From assembly GCF_002245695.1 (NCBI RefSeq), contig NZ_NOII01000001.1:620001-684000 (forward strand): DNA of 64,000 bases, given 5' to 3'. The first letter of the stretch is position 1; every line of letters begins with the position of its first letter. The notes beneath the pieces are model-generated. The model was not told where the DNA came from and made no database searches. It was given only the letters and a program-made list of their open reading frames with translations. The position numbers were made by a program, and so were the translations under genes. Positions 1-8,498 of the stretch are shown piece by piece. The DNA is from Fictibacillus aquaticus (GTDB lineage: Bacteria > Bacillota > Bacilli > Bacillales > Fictibacillaceae).

Positions 1-189
1 AATATTCTTAAAGTATGAAATCTTTTCTTCAAGCTTTGCAACTGTTTCTTCGAGTTCCTTTTTCTCGCGGATTACTGCCTCGTAATCTTTGATCACTTGA
101 TCAAGAAAATCATTTACCTCGTCTTCACTGTACCCGCGGAACCCCCGAGTGAATTCCTTATTATGAATATCCAACGGTGTTAAAGGCAT
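1..189 (-). CDS. divIVA: DivIVA, polar cell-division protein (5' end only, cut by window edge)
   Basis: The first 63 codons begin MPLTPLDIHNKEFTRGFRGY, the N-terminal membrane-binding segment typical of DivIVA, followed by a heptad-rich stretch that starts the coiled coil. DivIVA binds curved membrane at septa and poles and in Bacilli positions MinJ/MinCD and, in sporulation, the chromosome origin. The start is fixed by a strong ribosome site (GGAGGTGG) six to seven bases upstream. The rest of the gene lies left of the window. Its place after ylmH is the usual Bacillus order, but the spacer to ylmH is unusually long because a repeat element lies in it. Confidence 0.95.
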   Translation of the reverse strand, partial: MPLTPLDIHNKEFTRGFRGYSEDEVNDFLDQVIKDYEAVIREKKELEETVAKLEEKISYFKNI

Positions 190-315
190 GAAAGCCACCT
201 CCAAAAGATGCGATTTTTTCTTAATTTCTCATTTCGACAATATTATCGGCTATTCCTTCTGCCGTCTTCACTTTATTTTAGGCTGCTATTCAAACTTTCA
301 AGAATTCTATGAAGT

Positions 316-570
316 GGTTGACCTCCGTTTCAGGCGCACGCTTTCCGCGGGGCGTGGCGAAAAGCGCGGGTCGGCTCGTTCAGCCACGACAAGCAAAAGG
401 GAAAGGGGCCGGTAAGTCGCTCTTTGACTTATTGGACACTTGCCCTTTTGCTTGTCGTGGCTAGCCGTTTTCTGCTGGACAGGTGAGCCCCTTTGCCGCT
501 GCGCGCCCTAAAGGGTCTCACCTGTCCCACTCGTCCCGCTGGAGTCGGCGCCTTACACTCCGATCAACGT
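316..570. repeat. Dispersed intergenic repeat, copy 1 (long form with internal hairpins)
   Basis: The left end (316-348, GGTTGACCTCCGTTTCAGGC and onward) and the right end (about 541-569, GGAGTCGGCGCCTTACACTC and onward) match the two ends of a second element at 42205-42333 with about one mismatch each. The two outer ends are imperfect inverted repeats of one another (GTTGAYC...AGGCGC). The core differs between copies. Here it holds a perfect 20-bp inverted repeat (382-401 with 443-462) and a 16-bp inverted repeat with one mismatch (479-494 with 510-525). No protein-coding potential is convincing. It looks like a non-autonomous mobile or REP-like element. Confidence 0.75.
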
Positions 571-729
571 TTTCAATGATGGATTCAAGATGATTAAGCA
601 AAGTAGATTAGAGTTTCAGCAAAGTCAAATAAATAAAGGGTAGAAGCATCACAAACTATTTCCTGAACGTTGTTATAAAATAAACCATTCAAAAATTACA
701 AGCTTTAAAAAACCATTTAGAAAATAGTC
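571..729. other. AT-rich spacer between repeat copy 1 and ylmH
   Basis: No gene is seen. The stretch is AT-rich and could hold a divIVA promoter reading leftward, but no -35/-10 pair stands out. The remaining spacer 190-315 between the repeat and divIVA carries only the divIVA ribosome site and AT-rich sequence. Confidence 0.4.
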
Positions 730-1500
730 TTATTTTAATATGCCGAAGCTGATCCGCTGCTTGTCCTTTTTTGTCTGGCCGTCTATTGAAATCAGCTTGC
801 TCCTGCCATAGCCCCGCACCGACAAATGATCGCCTGCAGCCATTTCAAACGATGTGTTTTCGATCGTCCTCCAGTTCACTTTCACCTTGCTGCCAGAAAT
901 TAGAGCAGAAGCCTTAGACCTGGATATGGAATAAATCTCGCTCATGACAGCGTCTAGCCGAAGAGAAGTGACCGTTCCAGACTTTTCTATGTACTCTTCC
1001 TCAGATGCCAGCAAGTCTCCTTTAAGAGGCTTGAGCGAAACAGCAGCGCGGCCAGCCTTTTCAAAGTTGACTGACAGATAGTCTGCGATCTCGCCTGCAG
1101 CCGCGATCTGTATCGTTTCGCCGCTTACAATGATGTCTCCGTACTTTTCTCTTTTGACACCAAGGTTCATCAGCGATCCAAGAATGTCTTTATGCTCGAG
1201 CTTGATGAACTTGGCAGGGTAATTCACTTCAAAGCATGATACTTTATAATCCTCCTGATGCACCGGAACGAAAGGAGGGTGCAGCAGCGCGCGCTTTCGT
1301 TCCGAATAAGAAGAGCCTCCCCAGAACGAGAGGCTGACATCCGGATGGTTTCCTATGATCTGCTGCGTGATATGCTGTTCCCGAGGATTGAGAAAATCCG
1401 TCAGCCGGACAGAATACTGTTGTGCTACTTCTGTTTTCCACCCGTCTACCTTATCGATAAAAGCATGTTCTTCAGGCCGGTAATGCTGATAAATGTTCAT
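730..1500 (-). CDS. ylmH: YlmH, S4-domain RNA-binding protein
   Basis: 256 residues, the normal length for YlmH. The C-terminal third (about residues 182-240, with SEIYSISRSKASALISGSKV) is an S4 RNA-binding domain; the N-terminal part matches the YlmH-specific region. YlmH-family proteins act on the ribosome or peptidyl-tRNA, with reported roles in rescue of stalled large subunits. It lies in the ylmD-ylmE-sepF-ylmG-ylmH-divIVA order, which suggests co-transcription with division genes. The start follows a purine-rich ribosome site. The family call is firm; the cellular role rests on homologues. Confidence 0.93.
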   Translation of the reverse strand: MNIYQHYRPEEHAFIDKVDGWKTEVAQQYSVRLTDFLNPREQHITQQIIGNHPDVSLSFWGGSSYSERKRALLHPPFVPVHQEDYKVSCFEVNYPAKFIKLEHKDILGSLMNLGVKREKYGDIIVSGETIQIAAAGEIADYLSVNFEKAGRAAVSLKPLKGDLLASEEEYIEKSGTVTSLRLDAVMSEIYSISRSKASALISGSKVKVNWRTIENTSFEMAAGDHLSVRGYGRSKLISIDGQTKKDKQRISFGILK

Positions 1501-1533
1501 GTAAAAACTTCCTGTCTCTCATACTTTAATACT

Positions 1534-1797
1534 TTAAAACATTTGAACGAGGTAGCGTACCCCGTTTTCAGCAAAACGAAGGGCAAACAGTGCCACGATC
1601 GGAGAGATATCGATCATCCCTAAAGGAGGGATGATGCTTCTAAACGGTGCCAGATACGGTTCTACGATTCTAGCTAGAAATATGCCGATAGAAGACTCCC
1701 GGGCATTCGGGAACCATGAAAGAAGTATGTAGCCAATTACAAGGTATGAGTAGATCTGCATAGTTTTGATTAAGATTAAACCGATAGTTTCGATCAA
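1534..1797 (-). CDS. ylmG: YlmG, YggT-family small membrane protein
   Basis: 87 residues with two hydrophobic segments (about 3-25 and 60-82) and the family signature around SWFPNARESSIG and YLAPFRSIIP. YggT/YlmG proteins are small inner-membrane proteins linked genetically to division, chloroplast nucleoid distribution in plants, and osmotic stress; the biochemical role is unknown. It sits between sepF and ylmH with short gaps, consistent with an operon. Confidence 0.92.
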   Translation of the reverse strand: MIETIGLILIKTMQIYSYLVIGYILLSWFPNARESSIGIFLARIVEPYLAPFRSIIPPLGMIDISPIVALFALRFAENGVRYLVQMF

Positions 1798-1821
1798 ACT
1801 GTTCCTCTCCTGCCTAAAATT

Positions 1822-2247
1822 TTAGTCTTGTTCCGCCGCCATTTCTGAGATGGTTCCAGAAACGTCTACATTTTCTGGCGTGCAGAGAAATGTATTAGGT
1901 CCAAGCTTTTGAATGTCTCCGCCAATTGCATAAACAGTTCCGCTGAGAAAATCGACAATCCTCTTAGCCTGATCATGTGCGATGCGCTGCAGGTTCATCA
2001 CAACAGCACGGCGATTCTTCAGCTGGTCTGCAATATCTTGAGCTTCAGCGTACACACGGGGCTCAATCAGCACCACTTTTACCTGCTGCTGTACACTCTG
2101 CAGACTGACAACGTTCTGCTTTGTCTTTTTCGTATGGCTTGGGATGATTTCTTCTTCCTGCCGCTGCTCTTCCTCTTCTAATTCTTCTTCATAGATGTAT
2201 TCATCATCCATATCAAAAAAACGTTTAAATTTAGTTTTAATGCCCAT
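1822..2247 (-). CDS. sepF: SepF, FtsZ-associated membrane anchor
   Basis: 141 residues. The N-terminus ([20 protein letters not shown]) is the amphipathic membrane-binding helix, followed by an acidic linker to about residue 45 and the globular SepF domain. SepF bundles FtsZ filaments and tethers them to the septal membrane alongside FtsA. Its ATG directly abuts the ylmE stop codon, and its ribosome site (GAGGAGGTG) lies within the last ylmE codons, so the two are probably translationally coupled. Confidence 0.96.
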   Translation of the reverse strand: MGIKTKFKRFFDMDDEYIYEEELEEEEQRQEEEIIPSHTKKTKQNVVSLQSVQQQVKVVLIEPRVYAEAQDIADQLKNRRAVVMNLQRIAHDQAKRIVDFLSGTVYAIGGDIQKLGPNTFLCTPENVDVSGTISEMAAEQD

Positions 2248-2937
2248 TTAGGACACCTCCTCTTTTTCATTCCCAACAAGACTCGACCCGATTCGGATAT
2301 AAGTTGCCCCTTCTTCGACCGCTATCTTAAAATCATTGGACATTCCCATAGAAAGCTCGGCACAAGGTGCATGCGGCAAGTTTCGCTCCTGAACTGTTTT
2401 CTGCAGCTTTTTCAATTCAGAAAATACACGCCTGATTTCTTCATCATCCTCTGTAAATGGTGCCATTGTCATTAGTCCTGCAACCTTAATACGGTCAAGC
2501 TTACTTAGTTTATCGACAAAGTCCATCACTTCTTTTACATTCAATCCATGCTTCGACTCTTCACCGGAAATATTCACCTGCACAAAACATGAAACTGTCC
2601 GGTCTGCCCTTTTCTGAATTTCTTCAGCCAGTGACAATCTGTCGAGCGAATGAATATAATCCGCGTGTGGAAGGACATCCTTAACCTTTCGAGTTTGAAG
2701 TGATCCTATAAAATGCCAGATGACGTGCTCAGGAAGATGCTTTTTCTTTTCAATCAAGCCTTCGAGCCTGTTTTCTCCAAAATGGACGACTCCCGCCTCA
2801 GCCGCTTTCAACGCCGTCTCAACACTCACATATTTCGTTACGGCCACAATATTAACGTCCTCAGGCTTTCTGTTTTTTTCTCTGCATGCTTCAGCTACTG
2901 ACTCTTGGAGCATGCGGAGATTATTCTTTATATCCAC
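2248..2937 (-). CDS. ylmE: YlmE, YggS-family PLP-binding homeostasis protein
   Basis: 229 residues, single alanine-racemase-like barrel. The cofactor lysine is K35 in VAVTKYVS, and the family patterns HFIGSLQTRK and SMGMSNDF are present. YggS/PLPBP proteins bind pyridoxal 5'-phosphate and keep vitamin B6 and amino acid pools balanced; no catalytic reaction is established. It follows ylmD by five bases and abuts sepF, consistent with one transcript. Confidence 0.95.
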   Translation of the reverse strand: MDIKNNLRMLQESVAEACREKNRKPEDVNIVAVTKYVSVETALKAAEAGVVHFGENRLEGLIEKKKHLPEHVIWHFIGSLQTRKVKDVLPHADYIHSLDRLSLAEEIQKRADRTVSCFVQVNISGEESKHGLNVKEVMDFVDKLSKLDRIKVAGLMTMAPFTEDDEEIRRVFSELKKLQKTVQERNLPHAPCAELSMGMSNDFKIAVEEGATYIRIGSSLVGNEKEEVS

Positions 2938-2942
2938 AGATG

Positions 2943-3773
2943 TTATGAATCTCCTTTCAGCATGATATAGCTCATCATGCGCCCTGTCGTCCCTCCGTCC
3001 TTTCTGTAAGAAAAGAACAGGTCATTTCTGCAGCTTGTACAATAATCCGATACAACAATGTTAGTCTCTTTTAATCCAGAAGCTATGAGCAGCTGCCTGT
3101 TCGCTTCTTTAAGATCGAGCATATATTTCCCGGCTGACACCTTTTTTGCAGCCGCATCAGTCCGGCTTCCTAAAGCTTCATTCATCCTGCTCATCACATA
3201 CTCGTCCACTTCATAACAGCAAGAACCGATGGAGGGGCCGATCGCAGCCAAAATGCCGTCTTTGTCTGCATTTTCGTCTATAACCCACTTTTTTACCAGC
3301 TCGCCGCCAATATTTAAAGCGGTCCCTTTCCAGCCTGCATGCGCTAGTCCAGCTATTTTTTTAGAAGGATCAAAAAAATAAAGCGGAACACAGTCTGCGT
3401 AAAGGGAAGTCAGCAGGAGATCTTTTTCTGTTGTATAAACACCGTCTGTTCCTTTAAAGGCGGTTTCTAGATCCATCGCGCCCATTCCGGCATCCTTAGC
3501 TGTGATTTTCCGGATTTCAGCCTTATGCACTTGCTCGGTGCCTGTCCAGCGAGCAGTTGGTATGCCTAGCGTTTTTGAAACAGTGCTTCTGTTTTGTCTT
3601 ACCGTTTCATTGTCATCATTTACATGAAACCCCATATTGAGAGATTGATACGGTTTCTGGCTGAAGCCTCCGCTCCGTACAGTAATACCCGCTGCTACGT
3701 TTTCATAAGCGTCAATCCATGGAGTTAACGCAAGTAAATGGCTGCCGCCTCGAAATGGCTCCACCTTTTTCAC
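2943..3773 (-). CDS. ylmD: YlmD, PgeF-family multicopper-like (DUF152) protein
   Basis: 276 residues of the DUF152/YfiH family. The metal-site motifs YADCVPL, LAHAGWKGT and GPSIGSCCYEV are intact. Family members have been described as purine nucleoside phosphorylase/adenosine deaminase enzymes and, in Escherichia coli, as a peptidoglycan-editing factor that removes L-Ser from muropeptides. The start is uncertain: the longest frame begins with GTG and has only a weak, close ribosome site, so a start a few codons downstream is possible. It begins the ylmD-ylmE-sepF run. Confidence 0.9.
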   Translation of the reverse strand: MKKVEPFRGGSHLLALTPWIDAYENVAAGITVRSGGFSQKPYQSLNMGFHVNDDNETVRQNRSTVSKTLGIPTARWTGTEQVHKAEIRKITAKDAGMGAMDLETAFKGTDGVYTTEKDLLLTSLYADCVPLYFFDPSKKIAGLAHAGWKGTALNIGGELVKKWVIDENADKDGILAAIGPSIGSCCYEVDEYVMSRMNEALGSRTDAAAKKVSAGKYMLDLKEANRQLLIASGLKETNIVVSDYCTSCRNDLFFSYRKDGGTTGRMMSYIMLKGDS

Positions 3774-3843
3774 ATCCTGTCCAAAACGAATCGATTTTAC
3801 GTTTATTTTATCATATTTTACCGGCAGAAAGAAAAGAGAACCG

Positions 3844-4128
3844 TTATTTAGACTGATCGAACGGTTCTTTCATATATTCATTTGTTCCGCTGCTCTCCAT
3901 ATACCTGACCAATATTACATCTGCTCCAATCTTCACGATATTGCGCCAAGGTATGACAATGTCGCTCTCTCTCGCAAAAAATCCAAGCATCCTTCCCTGT
4001 CCAGGAATAATCAGAGCCTCGATCTTGCCAGTATTTAAATTAATCTCTAAATCCGCAATATGCCCCAGCTTCTTCCCGTTGGCTACATTCACAACGTCCT
4101 TCACCTGAAAATCTGATATCTTGTTCAT
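3844..4128 (-). CDS. ylmC: YlmC/YmxH-type PRC-barrel sporulation-associated protein
   Basis: 94 residues with one PRC-barrel domain (ISDFQVKDVVNVANGKKLGH ... LEINLNTGKIEALIIPG). YlmC/YmxH proteins are common in endospore formers and often expressed in sporulation, but have no known activity. It lies between the sigG terminator and ylmD, separated from ylmD by about 70 bases, so it may be a separate unit. Confidence 0.9.
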   Translation of the reverse strand: MNKISDFQVKDVVNVANGKKLGHIADLEINLNTGKIEALIIPGQGRMLGFFARESDIVIPWRNIVKIGADVILVRYMESSGTNEYMKEPFDQSK

Positions 4129-4273
4129 CTCATCCCCGCCCTTCTGCTTTAGTTTAACTATATGAGAAGTGCATCTAAAACATGATAAAGCAGCTCGTTT
4201 ACCAAATGCCGTCCGGGAGGGTAAGTATGGCTATGTGCTATACATCAGTAAGCAAATATGAGGGCTAATAAAG

Positions 4274-4298
4274 AAAACCCGCAAATATCGCGGGTTTT
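4274..4298 (-). terminator. Rho-independent terminator of sigG
   Basis: A perfect 9-bp stem (4274-4282 with 4290-4298, sequence AAAACCCGC / GCGGGTTTT) with a seven-base loop sits just past the sigG stop codon; reading leftward it is followed by U-rich sequence. Confidence 0.85.
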
Positions 4299-4302
4299 GT
4301 TG

Positions 4303-5085
4303 TCAGCTGCTTTGAATGTTTTTATTCATTTGCGATATGGCTGCTTTTTCGAGGCGTGAGACTTGAGCCTGCGAAATCCCGATCTCATCGGCTACTTCCA
4401 TTTGCGTTTTGCCTTGAAAGAAACGCATCGTCAAGATCATTTTCTCTCTGGCATTAAGCCTTCTCATTGCTTCTTTTAAAGCAATTTCTTCAATCCACTG
4501 AAAATCTTTCGCTTTGTCGTCGCTGATCTGATCCATCACATAAATCGGATCACCGCCATCATTATAAATGGGCTCAAACAGCGAAACAGGGTCTTGAATC
4601 GCATCAAGTGCAAACACTACTTCTTCTTTCGGAACATCAAGAACCTCTGCAATTTGCTGTGCCGTAGGTTCTCTTGACAGCTTGTTCATAAGCTGATCGC
4701 GCACCTGCAATGCTTTATACGCGATGTCCCGCAGTGACCGGGAAACCCGGATTGGATTGTTATCTCTTAAGTATCTTCTTATCTCGCCGATGATCATCGG
4801 AACGGCATATGTTGAAAATTTAACATTTTGTCCAAGGTCAAAATTGTCGATGGATTTCATCAGTCCGATGCATCCAACTTGGAAAAGATCATCGACAAAC
4901 TCTCCTCTGTTGTTGAACCGCTGGATCACACTGAGAACTAGCCTTAGGTTTCCGTTCACCAGTGTTTCTCTCGCATCCGGATCACCATTTTGCATTTTTT
5001 CAAACAAAATCCTCATTTCAGGATTTTTTAAAACAGGCAGCTTTGAAGTATCGACGCCGCAGATTTCAACTTTATTTCGACTCAA
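4303..5085 (-). CDS. sigG: Sigma-G, late forespore sigma factor
   Basis: 260 residues, the expected length, beginning SRNKVEICGVDTSKLPVLKN, which is diagnostic for SigG. Sigma-70 region 2 (GNLRLVLSVIQRF ... DDLFQVGCIGLMKS), region 3 and region 4 with a helix-turn-helix (TQMEVADEIGISQAQVSRLE) are complete. SigG directs late forespore transcription after engulfment. The start is TTG, seven bases after GGAGGG. A SigG-type promoter lies upstream, so autoregulation is likely. It has its own terminator and is separated from sigE by about 240 bases. Confidence 0.98.
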   Translation of the reverse strand: MSRNKVEICGVDTSKLPVLKNPEMRILFEKMQNGDPDARETLVNGNLRLVLSVIQRFNNRGEFVDDLFQVGCIGLMKSIDNFDLGQNVKFSTYAVPMIIGEIRRYLRDNNPIRVSRSLRDIAYKALQVRDQLMNKLSREPTAQQIAEVLDVPKEEVVFALDAIQDPVSLFEPIYNDGGDPIYVMDQISDDKAKDFQWIEEIALKEAMRRLNAREKMILTMRFFQGKTQMEVADEIGISQAQVSRLEKAAISQMNKNIQSS

Positions 5086-5121
5086 GTCATTTCCCTCCTG
5101 CCTGGAGATTTCTGTCAGATT

Positions 5122-5152
5122 AAGTATGACCGCAGGATGGAAATTTTATGCA
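5122..5152 (-). promoter_or_regulatory. Candidate SigG-type promoter of sigG
   Basis: On the minus strand TGCATA (5147-5152) is followed after 18 bases by CATACTT (5122-5128). This matches the forespore SigG/SigF pattern (TGNATA, CATANTA) with one mismatch in the -10. It lies about 40 bases upstream of the sigG TTG start, as expected for the known self-activation of sigG. Confidence 0.65.
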
Positions 5153-5299
5153 CATTGAAATTAGGTGTAACTCTTCAAGGTGAGACCCTTGAATACACAA
5201 AGCGATGACGGGGCTTTCATCAGTCCTGCTGAAAAAGAGCATTTCAAACGGAAATCGAGGACTATTTTAACTTTTCATATTGGACTTAAACAGCCAAAT

Positions 5300-5327
5300 A
5301 AAAAAATGCGCGTGAGCGCATTTTTTT
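5300..5327 (-). terminator. Rho-independent terminator at the end of sigE
   Basis: AAAAAATGCGC with GCGCATTTTTT around a GTGA loop forms a strong hairpin with A/T tails on both sides. The sigE stop codon (5326-5328) overlaps its edge. It separates sigE from the independently transcribed sigG. Confidence 0.85.
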
Positions 5328-6045
5328 AGACCATTTTATTGAATTCCTTCTGCAGTCTTTTAATGATTCTTTTTTCAAGACGTGAGATATAGGACTGTGA
5401 GATGCCGAGCATATCGGCTACATCTTTCTGTGTTTTCTCTTCCCCACCAGAAAGACCGAAGCGGAGTTCCATGATCTGCTTCTCTCTATCATTGAGCGTG
5501 AATAACGCTTTAAGGAGCAGTTTCCGATCAACACTCGCTTCTATTCTTCTCGTAATGATATCATCCTCTGTTCCTAGTACATCAGACAAAAGCAGCTCAT
5601 TTCCATCCCAGTCAACATTAAGCGGTTCATCAAACGACACTTCAGATCTTGTTTTATTATTGCGTCTTAAATACATTAATATTTCATTTTCGATGCAGCG
5701 GGATGCATATGTAGCCAGTTTGATTTTCTTTTCTGGGTTAAAGGTGTTGACTGCTTTAATCAGGCCGATCGTTCCAATACTGATCAAGTCTTCAATATTA
5801 ATTCCGGTATTTTCAAACTTTCTTGCAATATAAACTACGAGCCGCAAGTTCCGTTCAATCAGCATAGATTTAGTTGCTTTATCGCCTGATGGAAGCTTTT
5901 CGAGCAATATTGCTTCCTCTTCTTTGCTTAGCGGAGGCGGAAGAGCTTCATTTCCGCCTATATAATAAATTTCATCAGATTTCAGCCCGAGCTTGAATAA
6001 GAACCTGTACCATAATAATGAAAGTTTCAGCCGCCATTTAAACAA
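5326..6045 (-). CDS. sigE: Pro-sigma-E, early mother-cell sigma factor
   Basis: 239 residues. The hydrophobic and basic pro-sequence ([20 protein letters not shown]) precedes the conserved [20 protein letters not shown]; the SpoIIGA protease removes about the first 27 residues at the septum. Region 2 ([20 protein letters not shown]) and region 4 ([20 protein letters not shown]) are intact. The start is TTG preceded by AGGAGAGGG. It follows spoIIGA by 16 bases, so protease and substrate are co-transcribed from the spoIIG promoter. Confidence 0.98.
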   Translation of the reverse strand: MFKWRLKLSLLWYRFLFKLGLKSDEIYYIGGNEALPPPLSKEEEAILLEKLPSGDKATKSMLIERNLRLVVYIARKFENTGINIEDLISIGTIGLIKAVNTFNPEKKIKLATYASRCIENEILMYLRRNNKTRSEVSFDEPLNVDWDGNELLLSDVLGTEDDIITRRIEASVDRKLLLKALFTLNDREKQIMELRFGLSGGEEKTQKDVADMLGISQSYISRLEKRIIKRLQKEFNKMV

Positions 6046-6061
6046 TATGACCCTCTCCTTT

Positions 6062-6994
6062 TTAAAATGATGAAGCTGGAACCGCTTGTACAGCTTCAGC
6101 TTCTGCTGTTAAATGAGGATGCATGATGCAGTCAAACTGCCCGTCCGCTGATAAATGAGTCATACTTAAGCCTACCAAGGCCCCTCCCGTGATCCAGTTA
6201 CTCCCGCTGTGATTTACCTCAATGCGGTCCGGCTTTACACATAACAGGAACTGCTGATGGCCTACAGACCTAAAAGGAACTAGGCGCAATTTCGATTCCC
6301 ACTGGGCACAAATTTCACTATCACCAAACCTTGTATAGTCTTCTGCCAGGTTTTGAATACTTTCAGGAAAGTGGCTGCCATGAACATTCATATCGAGGAT
6401 GACAACTGGAAGCCTTGAAACGGGATCCCGCAGTTTGTTTCCGCTGTCAATAAGCGCTTTTGTACGAATTGGCGTCCCATTAAACCAAATGAATGTTTCT
6501 GTCATCTGTTCATAATTGACCTTTTGAACTTTTACATCGTCTGCTCGTTTCCGTGAAAAATAGATCAGGGCAGGAAAGCCGAGGATAACAAACAGCCAGC
6601 TGATAGGGTCCCCCATACCTCCTGATGACGTAACAAGAACTCCTTGCACAATATCAGAGCTGCTTTGCATAAAGTAATGAGCGGCGAAAATGCCTCCCCC
6701 CGAGATGAAAGATACAAAATAGAACATGCAAACGTTCTTCACAATAAACGATGGTCTTCTAAATCCAAACGCCATTATAAGAATGCAGACCGAAAACAAA
6801 AGCTTTAAAACAGGATGATATAAGAATGATAAATCAGGCCATAAAATGATAAACACATATCCTGAAGCTATACCTGAAGCTAAGCTGATCCTTTTCCAGC
6901 TGAACGTTCGTTTCAGCAGCCAGCCAGTAAGCCAGAGAAGGATAAAATCAATGCAGAAATTCAGAAACCAAATGACGTCCACATAAAGAGTCAC
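6062..6994 (-). CDS. spoIIGA: SpoIIGA, membrane aspartic protease that processes pro-SigE
   Basis: 310 residues. About five hydrophobic segments fill residues 1-145, followed by a cytosolic protease domain with the catalytic aspartate D183 in [11 protein letters not shown], the same position as in B. subtilis. SpoIIGA dimerises like retropepsins and cleaves pro-SigE when the forespore signal SpoIIR arrives. The start is GTG with ribosome site AAAGGGGATAACCG. It heads the spoIIGA-sigE operon, and an unusual long-spacer promoter lies immediately upstream. Confidence 0.97.
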   Translation of the reverse strand: MTLYVDVIWFLNFCIDFILLWLTGWLLKRTFSWKRISLASGIASGYVFIILWPDLSFLYHPVLKLLFSVCILIMAFGFRRPSFIVKNVCMFYFVSFISGGGIFAAHYFMQSSSDIVQGVLVTSSGGMGDPISWLFVILGFPALIYFSRKRADDVKVQKVNYEQMTETFIWFNGTPIRTKALIDSGNKLRDPVSRLPVVILDMNVHGSHFPESIQNLAEDYTRFGDSEICAQWESKLRLVPFRSVGHQQFLLCVKPDRIEVNHSGSNWITGGALVGLSMTHLSADGQFDCIMHPHLTAEAEAVQAVPASSF

Positions 6995-7023
6995 CGGTTA
7001 TCCCCTTTCAAAAGTTTGAAACA

Positions 7024-7057
7024 AGTATACCTCAGACTATCATTTAAAGTCTGTCAT
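7024..7057 (-). promoter_or_regulatory. spoIIG promoter with 22-bp spacer (Spo0A-dependent type)
   Basis: On the minus strand ATGACA (7052-7057) and TATACT (7024-7029) are near-consensus SigA hexamers separated by exactly 22 bases. The B. subtilis spoIIG promoter is known for the same abnormal 22-bp spacing and for activation by Spo0A. Spo0A-box-like sequences overlap the -35 (ATGACAGA) and lie about 40 bases upstream (7093-7101, TTTGTCATT on the plus strand), but neither is an exact consensus. Confidence 0.75.
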
Positions 7058-7265
7058 TTTTTAGGTTATCTTTTTTTCTTATTTTCGGTTTTTTTGTCAT
7101 TTCTTCTTGAAAGGACAACGGCCGAAAAACACATATTTTTAACCTGGTCATAAAGAAACGCTGCTGGTTCTAACTCGTTGGGGCAGCTTAGGTTTTTTTT
7201 TACAATAGATTACACATTCATTCACTGTCGCATCGGTATTTTGCAAAACCTCTTAAAGGGCAAAA
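7058..7265. other. Spacer between spoIIG promoter and ftsZ terminator
   Basis: About 200 bases without a gene. Apart from the upstream Spo0A-like box at 7093-7101, there is T-rich sequence on the plus strand and no other recognisable signal. B. subtilis carries the protease gene bpr between ftsZ and spoIIGA; it is absent here. Confidence 0.5.
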
Positions 7266-7295
7266 AAAACCGGCTTCCAAATGGAAGCCGGTTTT
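7266..7295 (-). terminator. Terminator of the ftsA-ftsZ operon
   Basis: A perfect 13-bp stem (AAAACCGGCTTCC at 7266-7278 with its complement at 7283-7295) and an AAAT loop lies a few bases past the ftsZ stop; reading leftward it runs into eight T residues. Confidence 0.92.
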
Positions 7296-7299
7296 GCAG

Positions 7300-8463
7300 T
7301 TATCTTCTTCTGTTGCGGTTTCGGTTTCTTAAGAACGTAGGGATATCGAGTGTATCACCGTCGTTGCTGTTGTAAGCAGGTGTGCTTCTTGTTTCTGCAG
7401 GCTGTTCTTCACGAACCGGCTGCTGGTTCTGCACGGAAGATGAAGAAGGCTGCTGCTGTGGCTGCTGCTGAAACTTCGGACGCTGAGGCTGAAGAATGTT
7501 CATGTTTTCATTCTCGTCAAAACCTGTTGCGATAACTGTAACAAGAATTTCATCTTTCAGTTCTTCGTTAATAACAGAACCGAAAATCATGTTCACTTCA
7601 GGGTCTGAAGCAGAAGAAACGATATCTGCAGCTTCGTTTACCTCATAAAGGCTCAGGTTGTTTCCGCCTGTGATGTTCATCAGTACGCCTTTCGCACCGT
7701 TGATCGATGTTTCAAGAAGTGGAGAAGAAATGGCTTTTCTGGCAGCTTCTGCCGCACGGTTTTCACCAGTAGCAACCCCAATCCCCATCAGAGCAGATCC
7801 TTTTTCAGTCATGATCGTCTTAACATCGGCAAAGTCAAGGTTAATAAGACCAGGTGTTGCGATCAAGTCAGAAATACCTTGTACACCTTGGCGAAGCACG
7901 TTATCAGCTTCGCGGAATGCTTCTAGCATAGGTGTGTTTTTATCAACGATTTCAAGCAGGCGGTCGTTAGGAATGACAATCAGAGTATCCACTTTTTCTT
8001 TGAAGATGCTGATGCCTCCGATAGCCTGTGTCTGTCGTTTGCGGCCTTCAAACGTGAACGGGCGCGTCACAACACCAACCGTAAGTGCTCCAAGCTCCTT
8101 AGCGATTTCTGCGATTACAGGAGCAGCACCAGTACCAGTACCGCCGCCCATTCCAGCAGTAACAAACACCATATCGGCCCCTCTTAATGCTTCTTCAATC
8201 TGCTCGCGGCTTTCTTCTGCAGCTTTTTTCCCGATTTCAGGATTTGCACCTGCACCGAGTCCTCTTGTCAGCTTCGTTCCGATTTGCATCTTAATTTGTG
8301 CTTTAGACAGATTAAGAGCCTGCGCATCGGTATTAACACAGATAAATTCTACTCCCTGCACACCATGTTCAATCATGCGGTTAACAGCGTTTCCGCCGCC
8401 TCCGCCGACACCGATAACCTTTATCGTAGCAAACTGATCCATATTCATATCAAACTCCAACAT
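7300..8463 (-). CDS. ftsZ: FtsZ, tubulin-like cell division GTPase
   Basis: 387 residues. The tubulin signature GGGTGTG is intact ([20 protein letters not shown]), as are the N-terminal nucleotide site ([15 protein letters not shown]) and the T7 loop catalytic region [12 protein letters not shown] glutamine-rich linker (about 320-365) leads to the conserved C-terminal peptide [18 protein letters not shown], which binds FtsA, SepF and other partners. FtsZ forms the Z-ring. It is the last gene of the dcw run, 35 bases after ftsA. Confidence 0.99.
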   Translation of the reverse strand: MLEFDMNMDQFATIKVIGVGGGGGNAVNRMIEHGVQGVEFICVNTDAQALNLSKAQIKMQIGTKLTRGLGAGANPEIGKKAAEESREQIEEALRGADMVFVTAGMGGGTGTGAAPVIAEIAKELGALTVGVVTRPFTFEGRKRQTQAIGGISIFKEKVDTLIVIPNDRLLEIVDKNTPMLEAFREADNVLRQGVQGISDLIATPGLINLDFADVKTIMTEKGSALMGIGVATGENRAAEAARKAISSPLLETSINGAKGVLMNITGGNNLSLYEVNEAADIVSSASDPEVNMIFGSVINEELKDEILVTVIATGFDENENMNILQPQRPKFQQQPQQQPSSSSVQNQQPVREEQPAETRSTPAYNSNDGDTLDIPTFLRNRNRNRRR

Positions 8464-8498
8464 GAGCGTTCCTCCTAATGACTAGTAACCTATCCATC

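Noticed and set aside
233-239. Exact Spo0A heptamer TGTCGAA (minus strand) upstream of divIVA, and another at 32635-32641 upstream of the biotin carboxylase gene
   Set aside because: A given 7-mer is expected about eight times in 64 kb on both strands, and neither site has a clear promoter arrangement around it.
188-415. Plus-strand open frame of 75 codons running through repeat copy 1
   Set aside because: It starts inside the divIVA ribosome region, passes through repeat structure and has no ribosome site.
7658-8437. Long plus-strand open frame (259 codons) antisense to ftsZ
   Set aside because: It lies entirely inside ftsZ, has low-complexity shadow composition and no ribosome site or promoter.
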